The notes: generated by a model from the letters alone, not told the origin. A DNA stretch of 64,000 nucleotides from Actinomadura luteofluorescens (GCF_013409365.1 NZ_JACCBA010000001.1:1984001-2048000), one strand, 5' to 3'; numbered from the stretch's first letter, positions 16,446 through 26,484 are shown. Translations and numbers: made by a program.

Positions 16446-16476
16446 GAAAAACCCCGGCCCTCGCCGGGCCGGGGTT
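16446..16476 (-). terminator. Rho-independent terminator of dps
   Basis: Perfect 11-base stem AACCCCGGCCC (16450-16460) / GGGCCGGGGTT (16466-16476) with a five-base loop. Read on the minus strand it is followed by TTTTTCGCG, a good U tract, and it begins 11 bases after the dps stop codon. Confidence 0.85.
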
Positions 16477-16487
16477 CTCGTCGCGGT

Positions 16488-16955
16488 TCAGGTCTGCGCC
16501 TGGAACATCCAGTGCTGCTTCTCGAGCTCGGCGGTGATGCTGATGAGCAGGTCCTGGGTGACCGGGTCCGGCTCGTCGGTCGCCGCGATGCGCTCCCGGA
16601 ACCGGGCGATGATCTGCGCGAGGATGTCGGTGATCGCGGCGACGACCTTGTCGTCGGCGAGGCGGCCGGCCTCCAGCTGCGGGATCGTCGTGCGGTCGGC
16701 GACCGTGCGGACGCGGCCGTCGGGGCTCGCCCCGATCGCCACGGCGCGCTCGGCCACGTCGTCCTGGCCGCCGCGGGCCAGCGCGACGACCTCGTCGAGG
16801 TGCTCGTGGACGACCTTGAAGTTGCGGCCGGTGAGATTCCAGTGCGCCTGCTTGGCGACGAGTGCGAGATCGATCAAATCGATGAGAGCGCCCTGCAAAG
16901 CGTCCCCGGCGGCCTTCATCGCCGCCTCGTTGAGCGGGCTCTTGACCGACGCCAT
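16488..16955 (-). CDS. dps: Dps-family DNA-binding ferritin-like protein
   Basis: The 155-residue protein carries the Dps signature QAHWNLTGRNFKVVHEHLDE, with the inter-subunit ferroxidase ligands His38, His50, Asp65 and Glu69 all present. Dps forms dodecamers that oxidise and store iron and protect DNA from peroxide and starvation stress in the cytoplasm. The gene stands alone with a strong terminator behind it and a GGAAGGAG site in front (about 16963-16970). The AT-richer upstream patch GTTACGGTTATCCGTTAC (about 16977-16994) could be a regulator site, unassigned. Confidence 0.93.
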   Translation of the reverse strand: MASVKSPLNEAAMKAAGDALQGALIDLIDLALVAKQAHWNLTGRNFKVVHEHLDEVVALARGGQDDVAERAVAIGASPDGRVRTVADRTTIPQLEAGRLADDKVVAAITDILAQIIARFRERIAATDEPDPVTQDLLISITAELEKQHWMFQAQT

Positions 16956-17082
16956 GAACGGGCTCCTTCCGCATCGTTACGGTTATCCGTTACAACACGG
17001 GAAGGTCCCCGGAAATGCCGGGTCCATGCCGTGAGGCCGCGCACACCCGCGGCCCGGGTCGGGGCATGGACGCCGGAAACGG

Positions 17083-17436
17083 TCAGGCGGCGACCATGTC
17101 GGCGCGAAGCTCGCCGGTGATCTCCTCCGGGGTCTCCGGAATGCTCTCGGCGGAGATGCGCTCGTGCTCCGGCGCTCCCGCCATGACGGGCTCGTGCTGC
17201 AGCTCGGCGAGGGCAAGCTGATCCGCGACTTCCCTCAGCACATGCGACAGCGGGACGCCCAGGGCTTTGCAGATAGAGGACAGCAACTCCGAAGAGGCCT
17301 CTTTCTGACCCCGCTCGACCTCGGAGAGGTAGCCGAGTGACACCCGCGCGGCCGCGGACACCTCACGGAGGGTGCGTCCCTGGCGCAGCCGCAGCTGCCG
17401 CAGTACGTCACCGAGCAGCTGGCGAAGCAGGACCAT
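17083..17436 (-). CDS. clgR: ClgR-type XRE-family regulator
   Basis: Starting at [20 protein letters not shown], the 117-residue protein has a Cro/CI-type helix-turn-helix (about 18-72, with [20 protein letters not shown]) and an acidic tail. The sequence and the position behind cinA match ClgR, the actinobacterial activator of clp protease genes. The protein ends in Val-Ala-Ala; related PopR/ClgR regulators are degraded by the Clp protease through such C-terminal alanines (established for PopR), so a feedback loop is likely. An in-frame start 30 bases upstream exists but extends beyond the family's usual N-terminus. Confidence 0.85.
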   Translation of the reverse strand: MVLLRQLLGDVLRQLRLRQGRTLREVSAAARVSLGYLSEVERGQKEASSELLSSICKALGVPLSHVLREVADQLALAELQHEPVMAGAPEHERISAESIPETPEEITGELRADMVAA

Positions 17437-17547
17437 CGTCTCGCTCCCTCCCTCAGTTCGGACCATCTGCCGGTTCCACCGTACCCGCCTTGGCGGTGGC
17501 CGTGGCAGACCGTTGATTTCGTGTTCGCTCGGAACGTAACGCTGTAA

Positions 17548-18843
17548 TCAGCCCCGATCTTCCCGATCTGCCCGAGCCTCCCCGCTCTCGTCCTCGGCGT
17601 CAAGTCCCAGCAGCCGGCGTCTCAGCAGCTCAAGCGCGTGCACGACGGTCATCCTCCTGATCACCGCGCGGATCTCCGGCCCCGTGCCGGGCACCGGGAG
17701 TCTCGGCGCGACGACCGTGAGCGAGTCTCCAGGTCCGGCCAAGCCGGCATAGACCGTTCCCACGGGACGGCCGTCCTGCGGGTCGGGGCCGGCGACGCCC
17801 GTCACCGCGAGCCCGTAGGTCGCGCCGAGCGCGTCCCGGACCCCTGCGGCCATCCCGGCGGCCACGTCCGGGTGGACGGCCCCGTGCTCGGCGAGCAGGT
17901 CGCCCGGGACGCCGAGCAGCCGCCGCTTCAGATCGGTCGCGTAGGTCACCATGCCGCCCGCGTAGGTGCCGGACGACCCGGGCGTCGCGGTCAGCTCGGC
18001 GCCGATGAGGCCGCCGGTCAGCGACTCGGCCGTGGCGACGGTCTCGCCCCGGTCCAGCAGCAGCCGGTGCACGACCAGGCCGAGCGACTCGTCATCGACG
18101 CCGTAGACCGACGGGCCGAGCAGCTCCCGGACGCGCGACTCCACGCCCGCCAGCCGTCCGGCGGCGTCCCGGCCGGCCACGGTGATGCGGATCTTCACCT
18201 CGGCGGGGTCGGGCAGGTAGGCGAGCTTCACCCCGTCCATCGCCTCCACCTCGGCGAGGCGGGTCGCGATGACCGACTCCCACAGCCGGGCGGTGCGCAG
18301 CGTGCGGCGCGCGACGGAGGGCAGCCCGGCGATCTCCGCCAGCTCCGGCAGCACGACCTCGTCCATGATCGTGCGCATCTCGAACGGGACGCCCGGCAGC
18401 GCGTAGACGACCCCTCCGGGCAGCTCGACCCGCAGGCCCGGAGCCGAACCCGCAGAGTTGGCCAGCAGCCGCGCGCCCTCGGGGACGTCCGCCATGCGCA
18501 GCGCCATCGGCTGCAGCTCCCGGCCCGCCCGGGCGACCCGCTCGCGCAGCCGCCGCTCCAGCGCGGGGTCGCGGACGAGGGCGACGCCCGCTGCCTTGGC
18601 GAGCGCGTCGCGCGTCACGTCGTCGTAGGTGGGGCCGAGCCCGCCGGTGGTGATGACGGCGTCGGCCCGGTCGAGCGCGGACGCCACCGCCGCGACGATC
18701 ACGTCCAGCTCGTCGCCGACGACCACGCTCCGGGTGACCTCGACGCCGTGGTCGGCGAGCCGGCGGCCGAGCCACGCAGCGTTCCCGTTGATGGTGTCGC
18801 CGAGGAGCAGTTCGTCCCCGACGGTGAGCAGTTCGACCCGCAT
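17548..18843 (-). CDS. cinA: CinA-family protein: MoaB-like domain fused to NMN deamidase domain
   Basis: The 431-residue protein has an N-terminal molybdopterin-binding-like (COG1058) domain beginning MRVELLTVGDELLLGDTING with the TTGGLGPTYDD motif near 65-75, and a C-terminal CinA domain (ATAESLTGGLIGAELTATPG near 268) that in other bacteria deamidates nicotinamide mononucleotide. It therefore probably works in pyridine nucleotide salvage. Its place between pgsA and clgR is the usual actinobacterial order, but here two unrelated genes separate it from pgsA. The last 25 residues are Glu/Arg-rich and poorly conserved in appearance. Confidence 0.92.
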   Translation of the reverse strand: MRVELLTVGDELLLGDTINGNAAWLGRRLADHGVEVTRSVVVGDELDVIVAAVASALDRADAVITTGGLGPTYDDVTRDALAKAAGVALVRDPALERRLRERVARAGRELQPMALRMADVPEGARLLANSAGSAPGLRVELPGGVVYALPGVPFEMRTIMDEVVLPELAEIAGLPSVARRTLRTARLWESVIATRLAEVEAMDGVKLAYLPDPAEVKIRITVAGRDAAGRLAGVESRVRELLGPSVYGVDDESLGLVVHRLLLDRGETVATAESLTGGLIGAELTATPGSSGTYAGGMVTYATDLKRRLLGVPGDLLAEHGAVHPDVAAGMAAGVRDALGATYGLAVTGVAGPDPQDGRPVGTVYAGLAGPGDSLTVVAPRLPVPGTGPEIRAVIRRMTVVHALELLRRRLLGLDAEDESGEARADREDRG

Positions 18844-19251
18844 CGCGTCCCCGTCCGTCCGCGCCGCGCGGGATCCGCCCCCCGCGCGAGCGTCCTCGAA
18901 TCTACCGGCGCGGGCCCGCGACGGGCCCGGCGGACGGCCGGTTCACCGGAAAAACCGACCGAATGAGGACGCCGCAGACTCCGCCCCTTCACACCGGCCC
19001 CACCGGCATAACGCTTTTCCGTCGTCGTGAAATGAGGCGGCCGCGTTTATGTCCGCCGCGCCCGGACCGCGCCGGACGCTGCGCGCGGCCGGGGCACCGC
19101 CGGGGGCGCGCATCGTCGCCGCATGTCACCGGCCCCGGAGGCCGACAATGGCGGGAAGCGCAGGTCACATTGTGAGTCAAAACTCATTCCGTCGATTCGT
19201 GCACGGGGACGCCGGCAGGGATAATCGAATAGCGCGGGCACCCCAAAAGCG

Positions 19252-19294
19252 GGGCCGCGGGGCCACGACCGGGGTGGGCGTGGTCCCGCGGCCC
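19252..19294 (-). terminator. Strong terminator downstream of the DUF1990 gene, in the 453-base gap after cinA
   Basis: GGGCCGCGGGGCCACG (19252-19267) pairs with CGTGGTCCCGCGGCCC (19279-19294): a 16-base stem with one mismatch and an 11-base loop. On the minus strand it is followed by GCTTTTGG and lies two bases after the DUF1990 stop. The rest of 18844-19296 contains no supportable gene; it holds the cinA upstream region and an AT-richer patch near 19165-19200. Confidence 0.75.
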
Positions 19295-19296
19295 AC

Positions 19297-19809
19297 CTAA
19301 ACCCGCGACAGGCGGCGCAGCACGGCGCCGCAGCGGCGTGCGTAGGACCGCTGGAACATCCGTCCGAGCGGGCCCGCCAGCTTCGCGGCCGCCGTCGCCG
19401 GGCGGCTGAACGCCGTGACCGTCAGCCACACGTCGCCCTCGTCGTCCAGGTGGACGACGAACGACTCCTCGCCCGACTGCGGGTGGCCCGGGAGCGTGCC
19501 GTACGCCCATCCGGCGTAGCGCTCCTCCTCGCGCGTCCACACGATCCGGCAGGGCGCCCTCAGGCGCAGTGGCCCGGCGCCCAGTCCGATCACGACGCTC
19601 ACTCCGGGCGCGGCGCGGGGCGCCGACGCCTCCACCCGGACCGGCAGGGCCCGGTGCATCCAGAACTCCATGACCGCGTCCGCGGCGTTCTGGAACGCCG
19701 CCGGTCCCCTCCCGACGAGCATCCGCTGCCGCATGTGCCGGTAGCCGGCCGGGCGTTCGGCGTCGCGGGTCGCGCCCACCTCGGCGTAGGTGAAGTCCTG
19801 CGCGTCCAT
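19297..19809 (-). CDS. DUF1990 family protein
   Basis: The 170-residue protein starts MDAQDFTYAEVGATRDAERP, the characteristic FTYxEVGAT opening of DUF1990. The middle (WTREEERYAGWAYGTLPGHP, then GEESFVVHLDDEGDVWLTV) resembles SRPBCC-like lipid-binding folds. Function is unknown; the family is widespread in actinobacteria and plants. The start codon faces that of the MOSC gene 87 bases away, so they are divergent. The pair is inserted between cinA and pgsA. Confidence 0.85.
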   Translation of the reverse strand: MDAQDFTYAEVGATRDAERPAGYRHMRQRMLVGRGPAAFQNAADAVMEFWMHRALPVRVEASAPRAAPGVSVVIGLGAGPLRLRAPCRIVWTREEERYAGWAYGTLPGHPQSGEESFVVHLDDEGDVWLTVTAFSRPATAAAKLAGPLGRMFQRSYARRCGAVLRRLSRV

Positions 19810-19896
19810 GCCCTCCGGCCTCCAAGCTGACGAATCCGCGTCAAGTATCGCCCGTACGCCTGGCCACCGGGCGAGCAGGTCCGTAACGTCCGGCGC

Positions 19897-20682
19897 ATGA
19901 TCGCCGTTGTCGCCGGGCTGAACGTCTTTCCGATCAAGAGCGCGGGGGCGGTTCCGGTCGCCGAGACCGAACTGACGCCCCAGGGGCTGCGCCACGACCG
20001 GGAGTTCATGCTCGTCCGCCCCGACGGGCGGCATCTGTCGCAACGGGAGGTTCCCGAGCTGGCACTGCTCAGACCCGGGTTCGACGGTGTGAAACTCGTC
20101 GTCCGCACCCCGTTCGCGGCCGCTCCCCTGGTGTGGGAGGCGGTGGACGGCCCCGCCCTCGACGTCACCGTGCACCGCCGCCCGTGCCAGGGAGTGGACC
20201 AGGGCGACGAGGCGGCCGGTTGGTTCTCCGAGACCCTGGGACTCCCCTGCCGTCTCGTCCGCTTCACCGGGACGCGCCCCACCGCGCTCGGCGGAGGCAC
20301 CCTGACGTACGCCGACGGCTACCCCGTCTCGGTCCTGTCGGACGAGTCGCTCGACGACCTGAACCGGCGGGCGGACGCCCGGCTCCCGATGGCGCGCTTC
20401 CGTCCCAACATCGTCCTGCGCGGCCTCGGCCCCTACGGCGAGGACTCCGTCACGCGGCTGCGCGGAGACCGCGTGGAGATCGAGCTCGTCAGGCCGTGCG
20501 GCCGCTGCGTCATCATCAACACCGACCAGGACACCGCCCGCCGGTCTCCCGAGCCGCTGCGCGCCCTGGCCCGGTACCGCACCGAACGGTTCGACGGCAC
20601 TCGCGAGATCATGTTCGGCAGGCTCGGCGTCCCTCGCGCGCCCGGCGCCCTTCGCGTGGGCGACGAGCTCACCGCCTCCTGA
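19897..20682 (+). CDS. MOSC-domain protein (MOSC_N plus MOSC)
   Basis: The 261-residue protein has the N-terminal MOSC beta-barrel domain (VAGLNVFPIKSAGAVPVAET; GLRHDREFMLVRPDGRHLSQ) and the C-terminal MOSC domain with the conserved Cys in ELVRPCGRCVIINTDQDT. MOSC proteins handle sulfur on molybdenum cofactor or reduce N-hydroxylated substrates (family knowledge). No molybdenum-cofactor synthesis gene is adjacent; the only related gene in the window is a molybdate-binding-protein-like gene 20 kb away. Its direction is opposite to the surrounding minus-strand core block, marking it as an insertion. Confidence 0.88.
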   Translation: MIAVVAGLNVFPIKSAGAVPVAETELTPQGLRHDREFMLVRPDGRHLSQREVPELALLRPGFDGVKLVVRTPFAAAPLVWEAVDGPALDVTVHRRPCQGVDQGDEAAGWFSETLGLPCRLVRFTGTRPTALGGGTLTYADGYPVSVLSDESLDDLNRRADARLPMARFRPNIVLRGLGPYGEDSVTRLRGDRVEIELVRPCGRCVIINTDQDTARRSPEPLRALARYRTERFDGTREIMFGRLGVPRAPGALRVGDELTAS

Positions 20683-20703
20683 CGGTCCGGGAAGCGCCGG
20701 CGT

Positions 20704-21297
20704 TCAGGAAGTCCCGCCGGACGTGCGGCGCATGCGCCAGGCCTGGACGACGTAGTCGGCGCCGGTGACGACCGTGACGATGAGGGCCGCACCCATCGTG
20801 ACCCAGCGCAGGTACTCGAGCGGGCCCGGGAGGATGTAGAAGCCGATGGCGAGGACCTGGAGCATCGTCTTCAGCTTGCCGCCCTTGCTCGCCGGGATCA
20901 CGCCGCGGCGGATCACGACGAACCGCATCACTGTGATGCCGATCTCGCGGACCAGGATGGCGGCGGTCACCCACCACCACAGCTCGCCCATCACCGACAG
21001 GCTGATCAGCGCCGCCCCGGTGAGCGCCTTGTCCGCGATCGGGTCGGCGATCTTGCCGAAGTCGGTGACGAGGCCGCGCGCCCGGGCGATGTCGCCGTCG
21101 ATCTTGTCGGTGATCGAGGCGACCGCGAACACGGCGAAGGCGGCGAGCCGCCAGCCGGTGCCGTCCAGGAAGAACAGCCAGACGAAGAGCGGCACCAGCG
21201 CGATCCTGAGCAGGGTCAGCGCGTTGGCGATGTTCCAGACGCCGGCCTGTGGCGGATCCGGCGCGCCCGCGACCGGCTCCGGGGTGCCCGCGATCAC
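20704..21297 (-). CDS. pgsA: CDP-diacylglycerol-glycerol-3-phosphate 3-phosphatidyltransferase
   Basis: A GTG start at 21297 overlaps the rimO stop by four bases (GTGA) and gives 197 residues. The complete CDP-alcohol phosphatidyltransferase motif is visible from Asp64 to Asp89 ([12 protein letters not shown], then [10 protein letters not shown]), with several membrane helices. It makes phosphatidylglycerol phosphate (or a related phospholipid) in the membrane. In actinobacteria this gene commonly follows ftsK and rimO and precedes cinA, as here apart from the two-gene insertion. Confidence 0.92.
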   Translation of the reverse strand: MIAGTPEPVAGAPDPPQAGVWNIANALTLLRIALVPLFVWLFFLDGTGWRLAAFAVFAVASITDKIDGDIARARGLVTDFGKIADPIADKALTGAALISLSVMGELWWWVTAAILVREIGITVMRFVVIRRGVIPASKGGKLKTMLQVLAIGFYILPGPLEYLRWVTMGAALIVTVVTGADYVVQAWRMRRTSGGTS

Positions 21298-22742
21298 GAG
21301 ACGTCCGCGATGAGGTCCACCCCGTCGCTGCCGACGACCCGGGCCTCCACGATGTCGCCCAGGGCGAGGCCCTCGCCGCGGACCAGGACCGTCCCGTCCA
21401 CCTCGGGCGCCTGGTGCTCGGCGCGGCCCTCGAAACCGCCGTCCGGCTCCGCGTCCCCCGCCGGCTCGGCCTTGTCCTCCAGCAGGACGCGGACCACGGA
21501 GCCGACGCGGTCCTCGGCGCGCTGCGCGGTCAGCTCCTCGGCGAGGCCGGACAGCTCCTCGACGCGGGCGGCGACGTCGGCGGGGTCGAGCTTGCCGTCC
21601 AGGTTCGCGGCCTCCGTGCCCTCCTCGTCGGAGTAGCCGAACACGCCGACGGCGTCGAGCCGGGCGGCCGACAGGAACTCCACCAGCTCCTCGAAGTCGT
21701 CCTCGGTCTCCCCCGGGAACCCGACGATGAAGTTGGAGCGCACGCCCGCCTCGGGCGCCAGCGCGCGGATCTGGTCCAGCAGCCCGAGGAACCGCTCCCG
21801 GTCGCCGAACCGGCGCATCGAGCGCAGCACGGGGCCGCTCGCGTGCTGGAAGGACATGTCGAAGTACGGCGCGACGCCGGGCGTGCCGCAGATCGCCTCG
21901 ATGAGGCCGGGGCGCGTCTCGGCGGGCTGCAGGTAGCTGACCCGCACCCGCTCGACGCCGTCGACGGCGGCGAGCTCGGGCAGCAGCTTCTCCAGCGCCC
22001 GCAGGTCGCCGAGGTCCTTGCCGTAGGACGTGGAGTTCTCGCTGACGAGGACCAGCTCGCGGACGCCGTGGTCGGCGAGCCAGCGCGCCTCCTCCAGCAC
22101 CTCCGCGGGCGGGCGCGACACGTACGCGCCGCGGAACGCCGGGATCGCGCAGAACGTGCAGCGCCGGTCGCAGCCGGACGCCAGCTTCAGCGGCGCGACC
22201 GGGCCGCCGCCGAGACGCCGCCGCAGCACCCGCGGACCGGACGCCGGGGCCACGCCGTCCGGCAGGTCGTCCTGCCCGCCGTGCCCGGGCACGACGACGC
22301 GGGAACCGTGCGCCGGCCGCTCCACCGGGCTGATCGGCAGGAGGGTGCGGCGGTCGCGCGGAGTGTGCGCGTCGCGCCTGCGTCCCGCCATGACGTCGTC
22401 GAGGCGGTCGCCGATCGCGGTGTAGTCGTCGAAGCCGATCACCGCGTCGGCCTCGGGGAGCGCCGCGGCCAGCTCGCTGCCGTACCGCTCGGCCATGCAC
22501 CCGGCGGCGACGACCTTGGCGCCGGAGTCGTGCGCCGCCAGCAGCGTGTCGATGGAGTCCTTCTTGGCGGCCTCGATGAACCCGCAGGTGTTGACGACCA
22601 CCACGTCGGCGCCGTCCGCGCCGTCAGCACCGTCCGCCAGGTCCCAGCCGGCGTCCTCGATGCGCGCGGCGAGCTCCTCGGAATCGACCTCGTTGCGGGC
22701 GCAGCCGAGCGTGATGAGTGAGACCTTGCGGCGAGTCGACAT
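21294..22742 (-). CDS. rimO: Ribosomal protein S12 methylthiotransferase RimO
   Basis: The 482-residue protein begins [20 protein letters not shown] (UPF0004 domain with its cluster cysteines), carries the radical-SAM triad in [17 protein letters not shown] and ends in a TRAM domain. RimO adds a methylthio group to the conserved Asp of ribosomal protein S12, using two 4Fe-4S clusters. There is a short acidic insert (about 59-66, repeated GAD) and an acidic segment near 430-450. The start was placed at the family-typical MSTRR; an in-frame upstream codon would add 13 residues. Confidence 0.92.
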   Translation of the reverse strand: MSTRRKVSLITLGCARNEVDSEELAARIEDAGWDLADGADGADGADVVVVNTCGFIEAAKKDSIDTLLAAHDSGAKVVAAGCMAERYGSELAAALPEADAVIGFDDYTAIGDRLDDVMAGRRRDAHTPRDRRTLLPISPVERPAHGSRVVVPGHGGQDDLPDGVAPASGPRVLRRRLGGGPVAPLKLASGCDRRCTFCAIPAFRGAYVSRPPAEVLEEARWLADHGVRELVLVSENSTSYGKDLGDLRALEKLLPELAAVDGVERVRVSYLQPAETRPGLIEAICGTPGVAPYFDMSFQHASGPVLRSMRRFGDRERFLGLLDQIRALAPEAGVRSNFIVGFPGETEDDFEELVEFLSAARLDAVGVFGYSDEEGTEAANLDGKLDPADVAARVEELSGLAEELTAQRAEDRVGSVVRVLLEDKAEPAGDAEPDGGFEGRAEHQAPEVDGTVLVRGEGLALGDIVEARVVGSDGVDLIADVS

Positions 22743-22843
22743 GCCCCTAAGGTAATGGGCCCTCGCTCCGAAGCCGACCATCGGCCCGCGCCGTCCTTGC
22801 GGGAACGTCCCGGCGGGCGGCGGACCGGGCCGCCCCCTCCGGA

Positions 22844-23596
22844 TCAGGCCGACTCGGGGTCGCCGCGGTCGAAGGTCAGCCGCTGGACGCCCTTGCCCTT
22901 GCCGGGCGAGCCCAGGTCCTTGCCGTTGACGATCAGGTTGACGCTGCCGCCGACGCCGATCACCAGCCGGACCTTCTTCTTGGCGCTGAAGCTCTTCTGG
23001 TCGCCCTCGCGGATCATCCCGCTGAACAGCGGCCTGCCCTTGTCGCCCTGGACGTTCAGCCACGTCGTCCGCTTCGCCTCGACCCGCACCTCGACCTTGG
23101 TGCGCGGCGCCTCCGCGACCGGGGCGCTGCTCTTCGGCGCGGGCGGCGTCGCGGACGGGGTGGACGGCGCGGGCGTCCCGGCGACCTGCCGCGCGGTGCG
23201 CCGCTCGCCGCCGCCGCCGTGCCCGACCACCTGGACGATCCCGTAGATGACCACGAGCGCGAGAGCGAGCGCCATCGCGGCGCTCCAGTTCGGCGACCGG
23301 CGCTCGCGGAACGCGACCGGCTGCTCCGGCTCGAACGCCGACACCGCCGACACCGGCTGCGGGGCACCGCCGTGCGCGGCGTCGAACTCGGCGACCAGCG
23401 GTTCCGGATCGATGCCGATCACGCGCGAGATGCTGCGGATGTGGCCGCGGGCGTAGAAGTTGCCCCCGCACGCGGAGAAGTCGTCGGCCTCCATGCTGCG
23501 GACGACGGTCTCGCGTATGCGCGTCTGGAGGCTCACCTGTGTCACCGAGAGACCGGCCCGCTGACGCTCCTCCGCCAAGGTCTCACCGATGCTCAC
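22844..23596 (-). CDS. RodZ-like protein: HTH, one membrane helix, DUF4115
   Basis: The 250-residue protein has an N-terminal helix-turn-helix ([20 protein letters not shown]), one membrane helix at about 105-122 ([19 protein letters not shown]), a Pro/Ser/Ala linker and a C-terminal DUF4115 domain ([20 protein letters not shown]). This is the architecture of RodZ, a bitopic cytoskeletal protein linked to cell-shape control; in actinobacteria without MreB its role is less clear. It lies between ftsK and rimO as in many actinobacteria. Confidence 0.85.
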   Translation of the reverse strand: MSIGETLAEERQRAGLSVTQVSLQTRIRETVVRSMEADDFSACGGNFYARGHIRSISRVIGIDPEPLVAEFDAAHGGAPQPVSAVSAFEPEQPVAFRERRSPNWSAAMALALALVVIYGIVQVVGHGGGGERRTARQVAGTPAPSTPSATPPAPKSSAPVAEAPRTKVEVRVEAKRTTWLNVQGDKGRPLFSGMIREGDQKSFSAKKKVRLVIGVGGSVNLIVNGKDLGSPGKGKGVQRLTFDRGDPESA

Positions 23597-23739
23597 GCCG
23601 GGCCTCCTCTGAGGAGCTCGTGGCCGATCTCGCTTGACTGTGAAACCAGTCTAGGAACGGGGGTGCCCGTTCGGCGACTGCCAACACGTTCGAAACAGGG
23701 CAAGATTTCGCATCATTCCGCAATGCCCCGGCACCGCGC

Positions 23740-26412
23740 TCAGCCCCCGCCGCGCAGTTCCGCGAGCACCCCGGGGAGATCGTCGGGCTTGGCCAGCACG
23801 TCCCGCGCCTTGGAGCCCTCGCTGGGGCCGACGATGTCGCGGCTCTCCATGAGGTCCATCAGCCGCCCGGCCTTCGCGAATCCGACGCGCAGCTTGCGCT
23901 GCAGCATCGACGTCGACCCGAACTGGGTCGACACGACCAGCTCGATCGCCTGGACGAGCAGGTCCATGTCGTCGCCGATCTCCTCGTCGATCTCCTTCTT
24001 CGGCGCGCCGGCCGCGGCGACGTCCTCCCGGTAGCTCGCCTCCATCTGCCCCTTGCAGTGGTCGACGACGCTGTGGATCTCCTTCTCGGAGACGTAGGCG
24101 TTCTGGAGGCGCATGGGCTTGCTCGCGCCCATCGGCAGGAACAGCGCGTCGCCCTGCCCGACGAGCTTCTCCGCGCCCGGCTGGTCGAGGATGACGCGGC
24201 TGTCGGACAGCGAGGAGGTCGCGAACGCCAGCCGGGACGGCACGTTGGCCTTGATGAGCCCGGTGACGACGTCGACCGAGGGCCGCTGCGTCGCCAGGAC
24301 CAGGTGGATCCCCGCGGCGCGGGCGAGCTGGGTGATGCGGACGACCGAGTCCTCCACGTCGCGCGGCGCGACCATCATCAGGTCGGCCAGCTCGTCGACG
24401 ATGACGAGCATGTACGGGTACGGGGTGTAGACGCGCTCGCTGCCGGGCGGCGGGACGAGCTTGCCCGCCTTCACCGCCTTGTTGAAGTCGTCGATGTGCC
24501 GGTACCCGGACGCGGCCAGGTCGTCGTAGCGGCGGTCCATCTCGCCGACGACCCATTCGAGGGCCTCGGCGGCCTTCTTCGGGTTGGTGATGATCGGTGT
24601 GATGAGGTGCGGGATGCCCTGGTACATCGTCAGCTCGACCCGTTTGGGGTCGACGAGGATCATCCGCACCTCGTCGGGGGTGGCGCGCATCAGGATCGAG
24701 GTGATCAGGCCGTTGATGCACGTCGACTTGCCGGCCCCGGTGGCGCCCGCGATCAGGATGTGCGGCATCTTCGCCAGGTTAGCCACGACCGTGCGCCCCT
24801 CGACGTCCTTGCCGAGCCCGACGATCATCGGATGGTGCTCGTTGGTCGCGGCGGGCGAGCGCAGGACGTCGCCGAGGCTGACGATGTCCTTGTCGGTGTT
24901 GGGGATCTCGACGCCGATCGCGGACTTGCCGGGGATCGGGGAGATGATGCGCACGTCGGCGCTCTTCACCGCGTAGGCGATGTTCTTGGTCAGCGCGGTG
25001 ACCTTCTCGACCTTCACCGCCGGGCCGAGCTCGATCTCGTACCGGGTGATCGTCGGGCCCCGGGTGAACCCGGTGACCTGCGCGTCGATGTCGAACTGCT
25101 CCAGCACGCCGGTGAGCGCGTTCACCACCGTGTCGTTGGCCTTGGTGCGCGGCTTGGAGACGCTGCCGGGCCGCAGCGCCGTCGGGTCGGGCAGCACGTA
25201 GATCTCGCCGGACGACGACAGCGGCAGCTGCTCGGTGCGGCGCGGCGCCGGCGTCGGGTCGCGCACCTCGGGTTGCTCGGCCCCGGCGGGCTCGGCCGGA
25301 TGATCGGCGGACATCGGGTCGGCGGACATCAGATCGGCTGACATGGACTCGCCGGCGACGTGCTCGTCCATCGGCTCGTCGGCGGGCGGGGCCGGCGGCG
25401 GGACCTGCGCGCCGAACGGGTCGGGCTCGAACAGCTCGTCGGCGAGGTCGCGGCGGGGCCGTTCGGCCTTCTTCGGCCGGTCCTCCAGCAGCGGCGTGTC
25501 GTACGGCTTGGAGTGCTCGCCGACCTCCAGCTCGTCGCCGTCCTCGGTCTTGTTCTTGCGGCGCCGCTTCTTCGGCGCGCCCTCTTCCCCGGCCTCTCCC
25601 TCGGAGGGGCGTTCGGGGCGGCTCTGCAGCGTGGCCAGCGCCCACAGGTCGGCGACCCGCTCGGGCACCTTCGCGATCGGCGTCGCGGTGACGACCAGCA
25701 GCCCGAACCCGGACAGGAGCAGCAGCAGCGGGACGGCCACCCACCCGCTCAGCGCCGCGTCGAGCGGGGCGGACACGAGCCAGCCGACCACGCCACCGGA
25801 CTCGCGGACGCCGTTCATGTCCTTGGCGGGGGACGGGACGCCCGCGGCGATGTGCAGGATGCCGAGGACGCCCACGGCGAGCGCGGTGATGCCGATGACG
25901 ACGCGGCCGGTGTCCTCGTGGTGCTCGGGGTGGCGCAGCGTCCGCCACGCCAGCAGCGCCAGCAGCACGGGCAGGACCATCGCCATGATGCCGAGCCCGC
26001 CGCGCACCACCTTCTCCAGCGCGATGGTGACGACGCCGTCGGGCCGGAACCAGGTGACGGAGGCCAGCACGATGGACGAGCCGAGCAGCGCCAGCCCCAG
26101 CCCGTCGCGGCGGTGCTCGGGGTCGAGGTTGCGGGCCCCGTTCCCGTAGGCGCGGAACACCGACCCGACCGCGACCGCCGCCAGCAGGTACAGCTTGAAC
26201 AGGAGCTTGAAGAACCCGAGGACCGCCTGGGGGATCGGGTCGGGCTTCTGCGGGGGGCGCCCGCGGCCCGAGCCGCGGCCTCCCTTGTTGGTGCCGCTCG
26301 GTCGCTTCCGGGGGGTCGTACCTGCGGGCTTGCGAGCCGCCGTGCCCCCCGCACGCGAGGAGGGTTTCGCGCCTCCAGACGCACGTGTGGCCATGGTTAT
26401 GAGAGTAACCAA
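23740..26412 (-). CDS. ftsK: FtsK/SpoIIIE DNA translocase
   Basis: The 890-residue protein has a basic, Gly/Ser-rich N-terminus, four membrane helices between about 45 and 250, an acidic linker, and the RecA-like motor with Walker A GATGAGKST near 555 and VIVDELADLMMVAPRD for Walker B. The C-terminal gamma winged helix (VSTQFGSTSMLQRKLRVGFA) recognises orienting DNA sequences. FtsK anchors at the septum and pumps chromosome ends during division or sporulation. The start is uncertain: TTG at 26412 follows GAGGG, while ATG at 26394 would shorten it by six residues. Confidence 0.93.
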   Translation of the reverse strand: MVTLITMATRASGGAKPSSRAGGTAARKPAGTTPRKRPSGTNKGGRGSGRGRPPQKPDPIPQAVLGFFKLLFKLYLLAAVAVGSVFRAYGNGARNLDPEHRRDGLGLALLGSSIVLASVTWFRPDGVVTIALEKVVRGGLGIMAMVLPVLLALLAWRTLRHPEHHEDTGRVVIGITALAVGVLGILHIAAGVPSPAKDMNGVRESGGVVGWLVSAPLDAALSGWVAVPLLLLLSGFGLLVVTATPIAKVPERVADLWALATLQSRPERPSEGEAGEEGAPKKRRRKNKTEDGDELEVGEHSKPYDTPLLEDRPKKAERPRRDLADELFEPDPFGAQVPPPAPPADEPMDEHVAGESMSADLMSADPMSADHPAEPAGAEQPEVRDPTPAPRRTEQLPLSSSGEIYVLPDPTALRPGSVSKPRTKANDTVVNALTGVLEQFDIDAQVTGFTRGPTITRYEIELGPAVKVEKVTALTKNIAYAVKSADVRIISPIPGKSAIGVEIPNTDKDIVSLGDVLRSPAATNEHHPMIVGLGKDVEGRTVVANLAKMPHILIAGATGAGKSTCINGLITSILMRATPDEVRMILVDPKRVELTMYQGIPHLITPIITNPKKAAEALEWVVGEMDRRYDDLAASGYRHIDDFNKAVKAGKLVPPPGSERVYTPYPYMLVIVDELADLMMVAPRDVEDSVVRITQLARAAGIHLVLATQRPSVDVVTGLIKANVPSRLAFATSSLSDSRVILDQPGAEKLVGQGDALFLPMGASKPMRLQNAYVSEKEIHSVVDHCKGQMEASYREDVAAAGAPKKEIDEEIGDDMDLLVQAIELVVSTQFGSTSMLQRKLRVGFAKAGRLMDLMESRDIVGPSEGSKARDVLAKPDDLPGVLAELRGGG

Positions 26413-26484
26413 GGACCCTCGCGGTTCCCGGGATGGCGGCGGGGCGTGTCGGACGGACGGCCGCGGCCGTCCGTCCGACGGGCG

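Noticed and set aside
17520..17536. Possible ClgR autoregulatory site (GTTCGCTCGGAAC)
   Set aside because: Only four-base arms match; the expected GCGAAC half is missing, so it was not annotated.
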